DNA of 12,795 nt from Clostridiales bacterium UBA7568. GTDB lineage: Bacteria > Bacillota > Clostridia > Oscillospirales > CAG-272. Positions 1 to 6,525 of the stretch are shown here, one piece after another. A model generated the notes under the pieces. The model saw nothing but the letters and a program-made list of their open reading frames with translations, did not search any database and had not been told where the DNA came from. A program made the translations under genes and the position numbers. Position 1 is the stretch's first letter. Every line of letters starts with the position of its first letter. The stretch spans positions 64,822-77,616 of the forward strand of contig DLLG01000003.1 in assembly GCA_002479075.1 (NCBI GenBank), given 5' to 3'.

Positions 1-260
1 AAGAAACTTCGGTTATTGGTTTGTGCAAATGTTTTATTGCCTGCACATACGGGCATTATATTGTAGGGGACGGGTCTCCCGTCCCGTCATCCCGTCTTTA
101 TCGATATGTGAGTAAAAGAAGTTTCGATAATTATTTTGCGCGTTCTCTTTTAGCCTTCCTCTCCGAGGAAGGGGGACTGCAACGCGGTGGAAGGAGTTTA
201 TTAAAAGACTCCTTCAGTCGCTTCGCGACAGCTTCCTCTTTGAGGAAGCCTTAACGGGGG
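1..260 (+). repeat. Composite intergenic repeat, copy 1 (left end cut by window)
   Basis: This stretch recurs at 6691-7011 (inverted) and partly at 10300-10425. The first part (about 20-110) shares with the other copies a block reading TTGTGCAAAT, then GCCTGC..TACGGGCATTA, then TTGTAGGGGACGGGT, ending in the small hairpin GACGGG/CCCGTC. The second part (154-249) is a run of hairpins: CCTTCCTC/GAGGAAGG (154-161/165-172), AAGGAGT/ACTCCTT (191-197/208-214), GTCGC/GCGAC (217-221/225-229) and GCTTCCTC/GAGGAAGC (231-238/242-249). About 60 bases around 179-238 are identical to copy 2. Short reading frames through it look like by-products. No transposase is present, so it resembles a REP- or MITE-like non-coding element, though its mobility is not shown. 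Confidence 0.8.
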
Positions 261-280
261 AGCGCAAACCTTATAAAAAG

Positions 281-316
281 AAAACAGAGCTGAAATATCG
301 GCTCTGTTTTTCTTTC
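281..316 (+). terminator. Intrinsic terminator, possibly bidirectional
   Basis: AAAACAGAGC (281-290) pairs with GCTCTGTTTT (301-310) around a ten-base loop. A T-rich tail follows on the plus strand and an A-rich stretch (274-284) precedes, so it could work both ways. It lies between repeat copy 1 and cotJA and probably ends the transcript of a gene to the left of the window. Confidence 0.75.
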
Positions 317-400
317 GGCAATGTTCCTCCTCGCCCCGCCGCACAATTCGTCCGTCGGCGGAATAAAATAATATCAGCGGAGAGATCCGCAAGAATACAG

Positions 401-423
401 AAGGAGGACAAGGGTTTTTCCCT
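401..423 (+). promoter_or_regulatory. Distant Shine-Dalgarno with intervening mini-hairpin before cotJA
   Basis: AAGGAGG (401-407) is the only good ribosome binding site before cotJA, but it lies 26 nt from the ATG at 434. Between them AGGG (411-414) and CCCT (420-423) can pair around TTTTT, which would remove 13 nt and bring the effective spacing to about 13. No in-frame ATG, GTG or TTG lies closer to the SD. The hairpin is visible in the sequence; its role is inferred. Confidence 0.4.
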
Positions 424-433
424 AATCATATAT

Positions 434-670
434 ATGAACAGAGGATATACAACCGCAGGCGGTTGCCGAAGCTGCGGAGCTACGGACCGCTCCCGCGGAT
501 ACGGTTGCGGCGAAAGCGGGCAGAGCGGCGGACCGTCGCTTGCTATGGCATATGTGCCGCGGCAAAGCTTCACAGACCTGTACTCTCCCGAAGAAGCACT
601 CCGCAGAGGAACGCTTTTCAGAGAGCTATATATGCCGTACGGAGGAGGTTCAAGATGCAGGAGAACTTAA
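434..670 (+). CDS. cotJA: Spore coat-associated protein CotJA
   Basis: This 78-residue protein is the first gene of a cotJABC operon. The C-terminal half carries the family signature: LAMAYVP followed by Q, then LYSPEEALRRGTLF and ELYMPY. CotJA is a small coat component made in the mother cell and needed with CotJB to place the CotJC enzyme in the inner coat (known for Bacillus subtilis). The N-terminal third is rich in Gly, Ser, Arg and Cys (three Cys) and looks disordered. ATG 434 is the only start available before the conserved part, but its SD lies unusually far upstream. The end overlaps cotJB by 16 nt, so translation of the two is probably coupled. In Bacillus the operon is sigma-E dependent; I found no convincing sigma-E promoter here. 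Confidence 0.9.
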   Translation: MNRGYTTAGGCRSCGATDRSRGYGCGESGQSGGPSLAMAYVPRQSFTDLYSPEEALRRGTLFRELYMPYGGGSRCRRT

Positions 671-930
671 GAGGTTGCCGGGAGCAGGCTGCGCTCTTCG
701 ACGAAATAACGACAGTCAGCTTCACTATTGACGAACTGCGACTTTTCCTTGACACTCATCCGGAAAACAGAGAAGCGCTTGCGCTTTTCAACAGCAACGT
801 AAAGAGGAGAAACGAGCTTTTGCGCTCATATGAAGAGAAATACGGTCCGATCGAAGCATACAGCGAAAATCCGGACGGTTGGAGCTGGAACACCGCTCCG
901 ATGCCTTGGGAAACGGAGGGTAACTACTGA
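655..930 (+). CDS. cotJB: Spore coat protein CotJB
   Basis: This 91-residue protein has the CotJB family pattern: an N-terminal helix (LRGCREQAALFDEI), then FTIDELRLFLDTHPENREAL, a basic segment VKRRNELLRSYEEKYGP, and a Trp/Pro-rich end (GWSWNTAPMPWE). It works with CotJA to recruit CotJC to the coat. The start at 655 is chosen because GGAGGAGG (641-648) sits 6 nt upstream and because the conserved protein begins there. The same frame is open further upstream, from 463, but that part overlaps cotJA and has no family similarity. The stop TGA (928-930) overlaps the cotJC ATG by one base. Confidence 0.9.
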   Translation: MQENLRGCREQAALFDEITTVSFTIDELRLFLDTHPENREALALFNSNVKRRNELLRSYEEKYGPIEAYSENPDGWSWNTAPMPWETEGNY

Positions 931-1544
931 TGTGGGAATATGAAAAAAGGCTGCAATTTCCGGTAAGAATCAAAAATCCGGATGCGAGAGCAGCAAAGAT
1001 AATAATCAGCCAGTACGGCGGTCCGGACGGCGAGCTCGGCGCTTCCCTGCGCTATCTTTCGCAGAGATTTTCAATGCCTTATGCAAGGGTCTCCGGACTT
1101 CTGACAGACATCGGAACGGAGGAGCTTGCGCATCTTGAAATGATCGGAGCGATCGTCAGCCAGCTGACGAGAAACCTGACCATAGACGAAATAAAAGCGC
1201 AGGGCTTTGACGCATATTTCGTCGATCATACAACAGGCGTATACCCGCAGGCTGCGTCGGGAACGCCGTTTACGGCGGCTTATATAGCCTCCAAGGGCGA
1301 TCCGATAACGGATCTGACAGAGGATATGGCAGCGGAACAAAAAGCAAGAACGACTTATGACAACATCCTCAAGCTCGTCGATGATCCGGATGTCATCGAG
1401 CCGATAAAGTTTTTGCGCCAGCGTGAGATCGTTCATTTTCAGCGTTTCGGCGAAGCGCTCGGCATAGTTCGCGACCATTTAAATGACAAAAACTATTATT
1501 TCTGCAACCCCGCATTCGATAAAAACTGCGGCAAAAACGGATGA
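930..1544 (+). CDS. cotJC: Spore coat manganese-catalase family protein CotJC
   Basis: This 204-residue protein belongs to the dimanganese catalase family, a ferritin-like four-helix bundle that decomposes hydrogen peroxide; in spores it is a coat enzyme. Probable metal ligands are visible: Glu35 (GELGASLRYLSQRF), Glu65 and His68 (TEELAHLE), Glu136 (AAEQKAR), and Glu166 with His169 (REIVHFQRFGEAL). The motif LTDIGTEELAHLEMI (58-72) is highly characteristic. The length suits CotJC, which is shorter than the roughly 270-residue secondary-metabolism Mn catalases. The start is fixed by GGAGGG at 915-920 and by the one-base overlap with cotJB (TGATG). Catalase activity itself is inferred from the conserved ligands. 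Confidence 0.93.
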   Translation: MWEYEKRLQFPVRIKNPDARAAKIIISQYGGPDGELGASLRYLSQRFSMPYARVSGLLTDIGTEELAHLEMIGAIVSQLTRNLTIDEIKAQGFDAYFVDHTTGVYPQAASGTPFTAAYIASKGDPITDLTEDMAAEQKARTTYDNILKLVDDPDVIEPIKFLRQREIVHFQRFGEALGIVRDHLNDKNYYFCNPAFDKNCGKNG

Positions 1545-1574
1545 TACGGTTTTTCGGCCTTGCACGACCGTATC
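1543..1574 (+). other. Inverted repeat after cotJC stop
   Basis: GATACGGT (1543-1550) and ACCGTATC (1567-1574) form an 8-bp perfect stem with a 16-base loop, beginning on the cotJC stop codon. It lies just before the strong terminator and may protect the 3' end of the transcript. It has no U tract of its own. Confidence 0.4.
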
Positions 1575-1582
1575 CCCAAAAC

Positions 1583-1616
1583 AAAAATCTCTTCGGAAAA
1601 CCGAAGAGATTTTTGC
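1583..1616 (+). terminator. Bidirectional terminator between cotJC and udg
   Basis: AAAAATCTCTTCGG (1583-1596) and CCGAAGAGATTTTT (1601-1614) form a perfect 14-bp stem with an AAAA loop. Runs of A before and T after make it symmetrical, so it can end both cotJC (plus) and the convergent glycosylase gene (minus), whose stop codon lies 4 bases away. Confidence 0.9.
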
Positions 1617-1617
1617 T

Positions 1618-2181
1618 TTATTCATTAAGTAAATCGAGCTTTTCTTTGATCGCCAGCATATCTGCAAGCATTGCGTCCTTTTTGTGCGGGTCGCGGAGGA
1701 GTGCCGAGGGATGATACACGGCACATATCTCAAACTGCCCGCGATGAAACCAGATCCCGTGCTCCTGCGTAATCTTGAAATCGGGCTTTATCAGTCGCGC
1801 GGCGGCAATTCTTCCGAGACAGACAATCATTTTCGGCTTTATCGCCCGGACCTGCCCGCGCAGATATTCAATGCAGACATCCTCTTCATCCGGCTTCGGG
1901 TCTCTGTTCTTCGGAGGACGGCATTTGAGAATATTCGCTATGTATACCTCGTCGCGACTTATGCCGACAGCCGTCAGATATTTATCAAACAGTTTTCCCG
2001 CCGCGCCTACAAAAGGTATCCCCGAAAGATCCTCTTTCTCACCCGGTGCCTCGCCGACAAACATCAGCGTCGCATCCGGATTTCCAACTCCGAAAACAGT
2101 ATTGGTGCGCGTTTTGCAAAGCTCGCACCCCGTGCATTTTTCACATTCTTTTTTGATCTCTTCCAGCGTTTTTATCTCCAT
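1618..2181 (-). CDS. Type 4 uracil-DNA glycosylase (Fe-S)
   Basis: This 187-residue base-excision repair enzyme removes uracil from DNA. It belongs to family 4 of the uracil-DNA glycosylase superfamily, which carries a 4Fe-4S cluster. Likely cluster ligands are Cys16, Cys19 (CTGCELCKTR), Cys87 (ILKCRPPKNRDP) and Cys103 (EEDVCIEYL). The active-site loop is GEAPGEKED (43-51), followed by GIPFVGAAGKLFD (54-66); the second motif is HPSALLRDP (157-165). The length is normal for the family. Homologues are often annotated as phage SPO1 DNA polymerase-related proteins. The ATG follows a modest GGGAG site at about 7 nt, and an extended -10 promoter sits 30 nt further upstream, so it appears to be transcribed alone. 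Confidence 0.95.
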   Translation of the reverse strand: MEIKTLEEIKKECEKCTGCELCKTRTNTVFGVGNPDATLMFVGEAPGEKEDLSGIPFVGAAGKLFDKYLTAVGISRDEVYIANILKCRPPKNRDPKPDEEDVCIEYLRGQVRAIKPKMIVCLGRIAAARLIKPDFKITQEHGIWFHRGQFEICAVYHPSALLRDPHKKDAMLADMLAIKEKLDLLNE

Positions 2182-2210
2182 AATCGCTCCCAGACAGTTG
2201 CTTTTTTCTA

Positions 2211-2219
2211 ATTATAGCA
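2211..2219 (-). promoter_or_regulatory. Extended -10 promoter for the uracil-DNA glycosylase gene
   Basis: Read on the minus strand the sequence is TGCTATAAT, a perfect extended -10 element with the TATAAT at 2211-2216. No clear -35 lies 16-18 bp upstream, as is common for extended -10 promoters. It sits in the 52-base gap after the mecA-like gene, giving the glycosylase gene its own transcript. Confidence 0.6.
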
Positions 2220-2233
2220 TATCTTTCGGCGTT

Positions 2234-2857
2234 TTAACAGAGGGCAGCCAATATTTCAACGGCATTTTTTTCGCATATCGGCTTTGTATGCTCAAAAAGG
2301 AATGCTTCCGCATTTTCGCTCGGGCAACGTTTTCCGAACTCGCCAAGAAAGCTCCCGCAATTTTTATATGTAGCCTTTCCCGCATATCTTGCGGCAGCTT
2401 CGCTTATGACAAGATAATACCTGCGCTTTCGCTGTCCTTCTTCATAAAATGCGGAGCTTTCGCCCGAATATCCGGATGAATAAAGGCATCTGCAAACCGA
2501 AAGCAGACATTCAAGCGAAGAAAATACATATACGGCAGAGCTCCTCTGCCCATACCCGCTCACGGTCTCTTTTGTGTTTATACTCATATCGCTCTCCGAT
2601 GGGCAAGCCCTGTTTTCTATTTTGGTTATATATATCTCGCATCCTCCGCTTTTTTCCGGATAGACGCGAATGCAGATCTTCCCGTCCGCGGCGTCAAAGC
2701 CCGTGCGGTGCTTTGCTTCGTCAAACATATCCCAAAGCGCACGGCGGGTCTCCGTGTTATCATAATCGATCTTCTCGCAGGTCAGATCATATTTTATCAT
2801 ATCGAAAGGCGAAAGACTGATCTTCAGCTTTTCTTTGGCTATCAGCGTCATTTCCAT
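2234..2857 (-). CDS. mecA: MecA-family adaptor protein
   Basis: This 207-residue protein has the two-part plan of MecA/YpbH adaptors, which hand substrates to the ClpC-ClpP protease (ComK in Bacillus). The N-terminal domain matches the family: a start like MEMTLIAKEKLKISLSPFDM, then YDNTETRRALWDMFDEA and TGFDAADGKICIRVYP. A Glu/Ser-rich stretch (about 75-100) links to the C-terminal ClpC-binding domain, with VYVFSSLECLLSVCRCL and an F-Y..RYYLVI strand (about 137-152). The start at 2857 is supported by GAGGTGAT 5 nt upstream. The substrate cannot be read from the sequence. It is slightly shorter than B. subtilis MecA (218 aa). Confidence 0.87.
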   Translation of the reverse strand: MEMTLIAKEKLKISLSPFDMIKYDLTCEKIDYDNTETRRALWDMFDEAKHRTGFDAADGKICIRVYPEKSGGCEIYITKIENRACPSESDMSINTKETVSGYGQRSSAVYVFSSLECLLSVCRCLYSSGYSGESSAFYEEGQRKRRYYLVISEAAARYAGKATYKNCGSFLGEFGKRCPSENAEAFLFEHTKPICEKNAVEILAALC

Positions 2858-2889
2858 AAGGCATCACCTCAAATTTTTTTCATATTGAT

Positions 2890-2898
2890 ATTATAGCA
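2890..2898 (-). promoter_or_regulatory. Extended -10 promoter for mecA
   Basis: The minus strand reads TGCTATAAT, with TATAAT at 2890-2895, about 33 nt upstream of the mecA ATG. It is the same extended -10 as for the glycosylase gene. No good -35 is seen at normal spacing. Confidence 0.6.
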
Positions 2899-2948
2899 GT
2901 GCCTCCGCAAAAAAGATAGAGCAAAAAATATGGTATTTTGCGAGGAAA

Positions 2949-3004
2949 CCGAAGGCTTTTCGGCAGTTGCGGGAGACTTCTTCAAAACATATTTTCTCCG
3001 CAAC
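2949..3004. other. Inverted repeats between divergent mecA and trpS promoters
   Basis: The region between the two divergent promoters has no gene. It holds CCGAA (2949-2953)/TTCGG (2959-2963) and the wider pair GTTGCGG (2966-2972)/CCGCAAC (2998-3004) separated by 25 bases. No T-box core or other riboswitch signature was found, and these sequences lie upstream of the trpS transcription start. They could be operator sites for either gene. Confidence 0.3.
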
Positions 3005-3021
3005 AAATGTTTGCTCCGCTC

Positions 3022-3050
3022 TTGAAAAATTCATAATTCAATGGTATTAT
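3022..3050 (+). promoter_or_regulatory. Sigma-A promoter for the trpS-tagO operon
   Basis: TTGAAA (3022-3027), a 17-bp spacer and TATTAT (3045-3050) with an extended TGG before the -10. The predicted 5' leader is only about 60 nt, too short for a T-box, so trpS here is probably not controlled by a tRNA-sensing leader. Confidence 0.75.
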
Positions 3051-3115
3051 ATATTATGTATATTTGTATACGCACGTTCAAGGCAAATTTAAACCCAAAG
3101 AGGTGACTTTATATT

Positions 3116-4123
3116 ATGGAATTTTCTCCTGACAAAAAAATTGTTTTTTCGGGCGTTCAGCCCTCCGGCAACCTGACAATCGGCAATTATCTGGGAGCGA
3201 TAAAAAACTGGAAGACTATTGAAAACGAATATAACTGCATATACTGTGTTGCGGATATGCATTCGATAACCGTCCGCCAGAATCCCGCGGAGCTTCGCAG
3301 AAGAACAATGGAAATACTTGCAATATATATCGCAAGCGGGCTCGATCCGGAGAAGAACCTCTTCTTTGTCCAGAGCCACGTCCCTGCGCACGCTCAGCTC
3401 GCCTGGGTGCTCGACTGTTACACAATGTTCGGAGAGCTTTCCAGAATGACGCAATTTAAGGATAAAAGCGCAAAAAATGCGCAGAATATCAACGCCGGAC
3501 TTTTCACATATCCCTCTCTTATGGCGGCAGATATTCTTCTTTATAAAACGTCGCTCGTTCCCGTCGGCATAGACCAGAAGCAGCACGTTGAAATAACGAG
3601 AGATATTGCGGAGCGTTTCAACCAGATATATGGGGAGACCTTCGTCATTCCCGAGGTTTATACCCCGAAAACGGGCAGAAAGATTTATTCTCTTGCCGAT
3701 CCGACCAAGAAAATGAGCAAATCCGATGAAAACGAAAACGCTGTCGTCTCTCTTCTCGATGACAGGGACACCATAATCCGCAAGTTCAAGAGAGCCGTAA
3801 CAGACAGCGAAACCTCCGTCCGCTATGCCGAAGGAAAAGACGGCATAAACAACCTTATGACAATCTATTCCTGCTTCACAGGAAAGACTATGGAAGAAAT
3901 AGAAAAGGAATTCGAAGGCAAGGGCTACGGAGACTTCAAACTCGCCGTCGGCGAAGCCTGTGCAGACGGGCTCGCTCCCTTCCGCGCAGAATATGCCCGC
4001 CTTATGTCAGATAAGGCATACCTTGAAGGCATTATGAAGCAGGGCGCCGCATATGCCGGGTATCTTTCCTCAAAGACGCTTTCCAAGGTATATAAAAAGG
4101 TCGGATTTTTGCAGATAAAATAA
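3116..4123 (+). CDS. trpS: Tryptophan-tRNA ligase
   Basis: This 335-residue class I aminoacyl-tRNA synthetase attaches tryptophan to tRNA-Trp in the cytoplasm. The HIGH-type motif is TIGN in QPSGNLTIGNYLGA (15-28). The family motif GIDQKQHVEITRDIA (151-165) binds tryptophan and adenylate, and KKMSKSDEN (198-206) is the KMSKS loop. The length matches bacterial TrpRS (about 330). GAGGTGA (3100-3106) lies 9 nt before the ATG. It is the first gene of a three-gene transcript with tagO 21 nt downstream; no functional link is evident. Confidence 0.98.
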   Translation: MEFSPDKKIVFSGVQPSGNLTIGNYLGAIKNWKTIENEYNCIYCVADMHSITVRQNPAELRRRTMEILAIYIASGLDPEKNLFFVQSHVPAHAQLAWVLDCYTMFGELSRMTQFKDKSAKNAQNINAGLFTYPSLMAADILLYKTSLVPVGIDQKQHVEITRDIAERFNQIYGETFVIPEVYTPKTGRKIYSLADPTKKMSKSDENENAVVSLLDDRDTIIRKFKRAVTDSETSVRYAEGKDGINNLMTIYSCFTGKTMEEIEKEFEGKGYGDFKLAVGEACADGLAPFRAEYARLMSDKAYLEGIMKQGAAYAGYLSSKTLSKVYKKVGFLQIK

Positions 4124-4144
4124 AAATCGAAAGGATTTAATAAT

Positions 4145-5383
4145 ATGCCGTACCAGCCGATTTTCACACTCGAAAACCTTGCCTATCCGGCGATACTTGT
4201 CTTGTCCCTTGTGATAACATTTTTATTTACCCCTCTGACAAAATTCATCGCCGAAAAAACAGGCGCACTTGATATTCCCGATAAAGAACGCAAATTTCAC
4301 CGTGTTCCGACGCCCCGCCTCGGCGGAATAGCGATGGCAATAGGCTTTGTCGTTGCCGCTGTCTGCGCTTCCGCACTCATTTTTGACGAAGTGCCGAAGA
4401 TAGTAATTGTCACAGCGGTCGGCGGAGCACTGATCTGCGTTATAGGCGTGCTTGATGACATCTTCAACCTGCCCGCCTGGCTGAAGCTCCTTTTTCAGAT
4501 CGCCGTCGCAACTCTGACAGCTTTCTGGGGCGGAGCCATCGAATATACAACGATCTTCGGAACATATCAGCTCGGCATATTCGCCGTACCGCTGACAGTG
4601 CTCTGGATGGTTCTTGTAATCAACTCAATGAACCTTCTTGACGGACTTGACGGGCTTGCCTGCGGAGTTTCGTTTTTGAGCGCAATCGTTCTTTTGATAC
4701 TTTCAATACTTATGGGCGAGCCCGTTTGCGCCGTTATTGCAGCGGCAATATGCGGTTCGTGTCTTGGATTTATCCCTTATAACGCCCGCCCCGCCGCTGT
4801 ATTTATGGGTGATTGCGGCTCGATGCTGCTCGGCTATGTGTTTGCCTGCCTTTCCGTTTTCGGATTTTTCAAAGGCGCAACTCTTATGTCTGCCGTCGCT
4901 CCCGCGCTCGTCTTTGCCCTGCCGCTCATAGACTCAACCATTGTCTTCTTCACAAGAGTTTCTCACAAACAGAACCCGTTCAAAGCGGACAGATGTCATC
5001 TGCATTATAAGCTGCTCGACGTCGGCTTCTCGCAGGCGCAGTCCGTAACAATCATATATATATCCTCCGCTCTCTGCTGCGCAGCAGCGATTGTCTCGCT
5101 TTATCATAAGCCGGCAGCGTTCCTTATAGTCGGCTTTGTGTGCATCTTCCTGCTGTTTTTAAAGCACATCAATAAGATTATCCCCGCTCTGCGGAACAAT
5201 AGGGGGCTTGATACGGCTCCTGAGGATGCAAAACGTATCCGCGACGAAAGCATAACCAAGGAAACTGTTGACATTTCCGGCGCAGATGACCCCTCCGAGA
5301 CCTGCGGGAAAGTAGCTTCCGAGAGCGAAACGGGGGATGATTCCAAAGACGGCGACGTCTCCGAAAAGGCGGAAGCGAAGTGA
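4145..5383 (+). CDS. tagO: Undecaprenyl-phosphate sugar-1-phosphate transferase (TagO/WecA-like)
   Basis: This 412-residue polytopic membrane enzyme of the MraY/WecA family transfers a HexNAc-1-phosphate (probably GlcNAc-1-P from UDP-GlcNAc) to undecaprenyl phosphate, the first step of wall teichoic acid or other lipid-linked wall polymers. Family motifs appear in order: HRVPTPRLGG (52-61), GVLDDIFN (101-108, catalytic Asp pair), NLLDGLDGL (163-171), NARPAAVFMGDCGS (213-226) and ADRCHLHYKLLD (281-292, cytoplasmic His motif of the WecA/TagO branch). About ten or eleven hydrophobic segments are visible. Unusually, residues 350-412 form a long acidic Ser/Asp/Glu-rich tail. The last four bases overlap the next gene. 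The polymer made cannot be told from this window. Confidence 0.92.
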   Translation: MPYQPIFTLENLAYPAILVLSLVITFLFTPLTKFIAEKTGALDIPDKERKFHRVPTPRLGGIAMAIGFVVAAVCASALIFDEVPKIVIVTAVGGALICVIGVLDDIFNLPAWLKLLFQIAVATLTAFWGGAIEYTTIFGTYQLGIFAVPLTVLWMVLVINSMNLLDGLDGLACGVSFLSAIVLLILSILMGEPVCAVIAAAICGSCLGFIPYNARPAAVFMGDCGSMLLGYVFACLSVFGFFKGATLMSAVAPALVFALPLIDSTIVFFTRVSHKQNPFKADRCHLHYKLLDVGFSQAQSVTIIYISSALCCAAAIVSLYHKPAAFLIVGFVCIFLLFLKHINKIIPALRNNRGLDTAPEDAKRIRDESITKETVDISGADDPSETCGKVASESETGDDSKDGDVSEKAEAK

Positions 5384-6168
5384 AAAAAGAAAACCGAGAA
5401 GAAAAGAACGAGCTTCTTTCCCTCGTCTCAATCATATCTATAATCGCTGTTTTTGCCGGACTGTGCTTTGTTTGCCTTTTCGTCCTGAACCGTATGGGAA
5501 TATATGAGGTTCCCCGTTTCATTTCCGGAAAAACAGGCACAACCGATGTTTCGGACACACCGTCCGACAGTATGCCGGAGGGGCTTTTTGAAAGAGACGG
5601 CTCCGTGCCGCAGTATTTCCCTGCCGAGGCGAGTATGGAAACGCTGAAAAAGCTCGCCTTCGCCACGACTCTCAAAAGCACTTTTTCAATCCGCGCAACC
5701 GTTGTTTATATCCAAAATGACAACGAAACGCTGCTGTCGTTTGAAGCGGCAAAGCGCGGAAACGCCCACAAAACGAGAGTTTCATATGCGGAAACCGGAG
5801 AAACGATAATTCTTGCAAGCTGTGACGGGAATGTTCTGTCGGTCACAGAAGGCGAAAATACATCCTCCTCCCCCTGCAACGGCAAGGACTGCTTTTCGCA
5901 ATACTCCCTTATGCCGGATCTTGCATATCTCATCGGAAATGACAGCGAAATCATCTATACAGGCGAGGACGGCGAGGTTTATGAAATCATTTTCGATTCT
6001 GGCTCCGGAGAGGAAAATATCATCACAGACGTCAGAATATCGATGAGCGAGGGGTATCTCCTCTCCGTCAGATCTTATACGGAGGGCAAACCGGTATTCT
6101 CGTTTGAAACGCTCTTTTATTCCGATAACTACGATGAGAGCGTCCTTTCCCCGGCAAAACAATCATAG
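5380..6168 (+). CDS. Membrane-anchored protein of unknown function, coupled to tagO
   Basis: This 262-residue protein starts with GTG overlapping the tagO stop (GTGA), so it should be translationally coupled; no other in-frame start fits better. It has a charged N-terminus (1-11), one hydrophobic segment (about 12-36), a Ser/Thr/Asp-rich spacer (50-75), then a domain of about 170 residues predicted to be outside the cell. That domain alternates short beta-like strands with turns (for example FSIRATVVYIQNDNETLLSF, 102-121) and has Cys148, Cys166 and Cys171. The pattern recalls LolA-like curved beta-sheet domains, but only weakly, and I do not recognise the family. Being cotranscribed with tagO suggests a wall or envelope role. 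It overlaps the convergent 120-aa gene by 6 bases. Confidence 0.8.
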   Translation: MKKENREEKNELLSLVSIISIIAVFAGLCFVCLFVLNRMGIYEVPRFISGKTGTTDVSDTPSDSMPEGLFERDGSVPQYFPAEASMETLKKLAFATTLKSTFSIRATVVYIQNDNETLLSFEAAKRGNAHKTRVSYAETGETIILASCDGNVLSVTEGENTSSSPCNGKDCFSQYSLMPDLAYLIGNDSEIIYTGEDGEVYEIIFDSGSGEENIITDVRISMSEGYLLSVRSYTEGKPVFSFETLFYSDNYDESVLSPAKQS

Positions 6169-6525
6169 CATCACAAGCGCAAGGAGCGCGAGCAAAAGAA
6201 ACGTGCTGTCGCTATCCTGCAAAGTCATATAAATGACGATACCGTAAATCAAAAGGTCATCGGCGGATATTTTGGAAAGTAAATTTCCAAGGTATCCGCT
6301 CTTTTTTTCGCAGGGTGGCGGATCCTTTTTTTCGCAAGGACATTTCTCTTCGCAACCGTCGCAGGGCCTCGGCGGAGGAGGCGGAGGGGGAGATGGCTTT
6401 GGCGGAGGAGGTGGCGGATTGCGAAAGGTCTGCGTGCTTTGCTCCTCTGCGGGATGATATTTTATTGCGCTGCCACCGTAATCCGGCGGCACACGAACAC
6501 CTCCCGAAAATACTCTGTTATACAT
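6163..6525 (-). CDS. Small Pro/Cys-rich protein with hydrophobic C-terminus
   Basis: This 120-residue protein of unknown function has four visible parts: a Gly/Tyr-rich N-terminus (1-30), a proline stretch (37-54, almost all Pro), a cysteine cluster (Cys55, 58, 62, 64, 72) mixed with Lys/Glu, and a C-terminal module with an SADDLLIYG turn followed by two short hydrophobic runs (91-101 and 109-120) split by DSDS. As I recall, C-terminal modules of this DDLL plus hydrophobic type occur in uncharacterised clostridial proteins; that is memory, not a search. The N-terminus has no signal peptide. GGTGA lies 4 nt before the ATG. It shares proline and cysteine tracts with the 137-aa product upstream. 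A spore-coat or metal-binding role is possible but unproven. Confidence 0.75.
   Translation of the reverse strand: MYNRVFSGGVRVPPDYGGSAIKYHPAEEQSTQTFRNPPPPPPKPSPPPPPPPRPCDGCEEKCPCEKKDPPPCEKKSGYLGNLLSKISADDLLIYGIVIYMTLQDSDSTFLLLALLALVML
6363..6418 (+). repeat. G-rich purine tract encoding the polyproline run
   Basis: The plus strand holds many GG and GGGGG runs in a nearly pure purine tract, complementary to the proline codons of the 120-aa gene. It is a low-complexity, slippage-prone stretch able to form a two-tier G-quadruplex on the template strand. Confidence 0.5.

Noticed and set aside
154..249. CRISPR array or tRNA-like structures in the hairpin module
   Set aside because: The hairpins differ from one another and there are no regularly spaced identical repeats or cloverleaf with acceptor stem.
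21..254. Open frame through repeat copy 1, with similar peptides in the repeats near 6746-6961 and 10170-10649
   Set aside because: The similarity between these peptides comes from the DNA repeat, which is rich in hairpins; no ribosome site or codon pattern supports translation.
463..654. N-terminal extension of cotJB to an ATG at 463
   Set aside because: It overlaps cotJA in another frame, lacks family similarity, and a strong SD marks 655 as the start.
3051..3115. T-box leader for trpS
   Set aside because: The predicted leader is only about 60 nt and no conserved T-box core or terminator is seen.
6272..6457. Glycine-rich frame on the plus strand opposite the 120-aa gene
   Set aside because: It is the complement of the proline codons and has no start site support.
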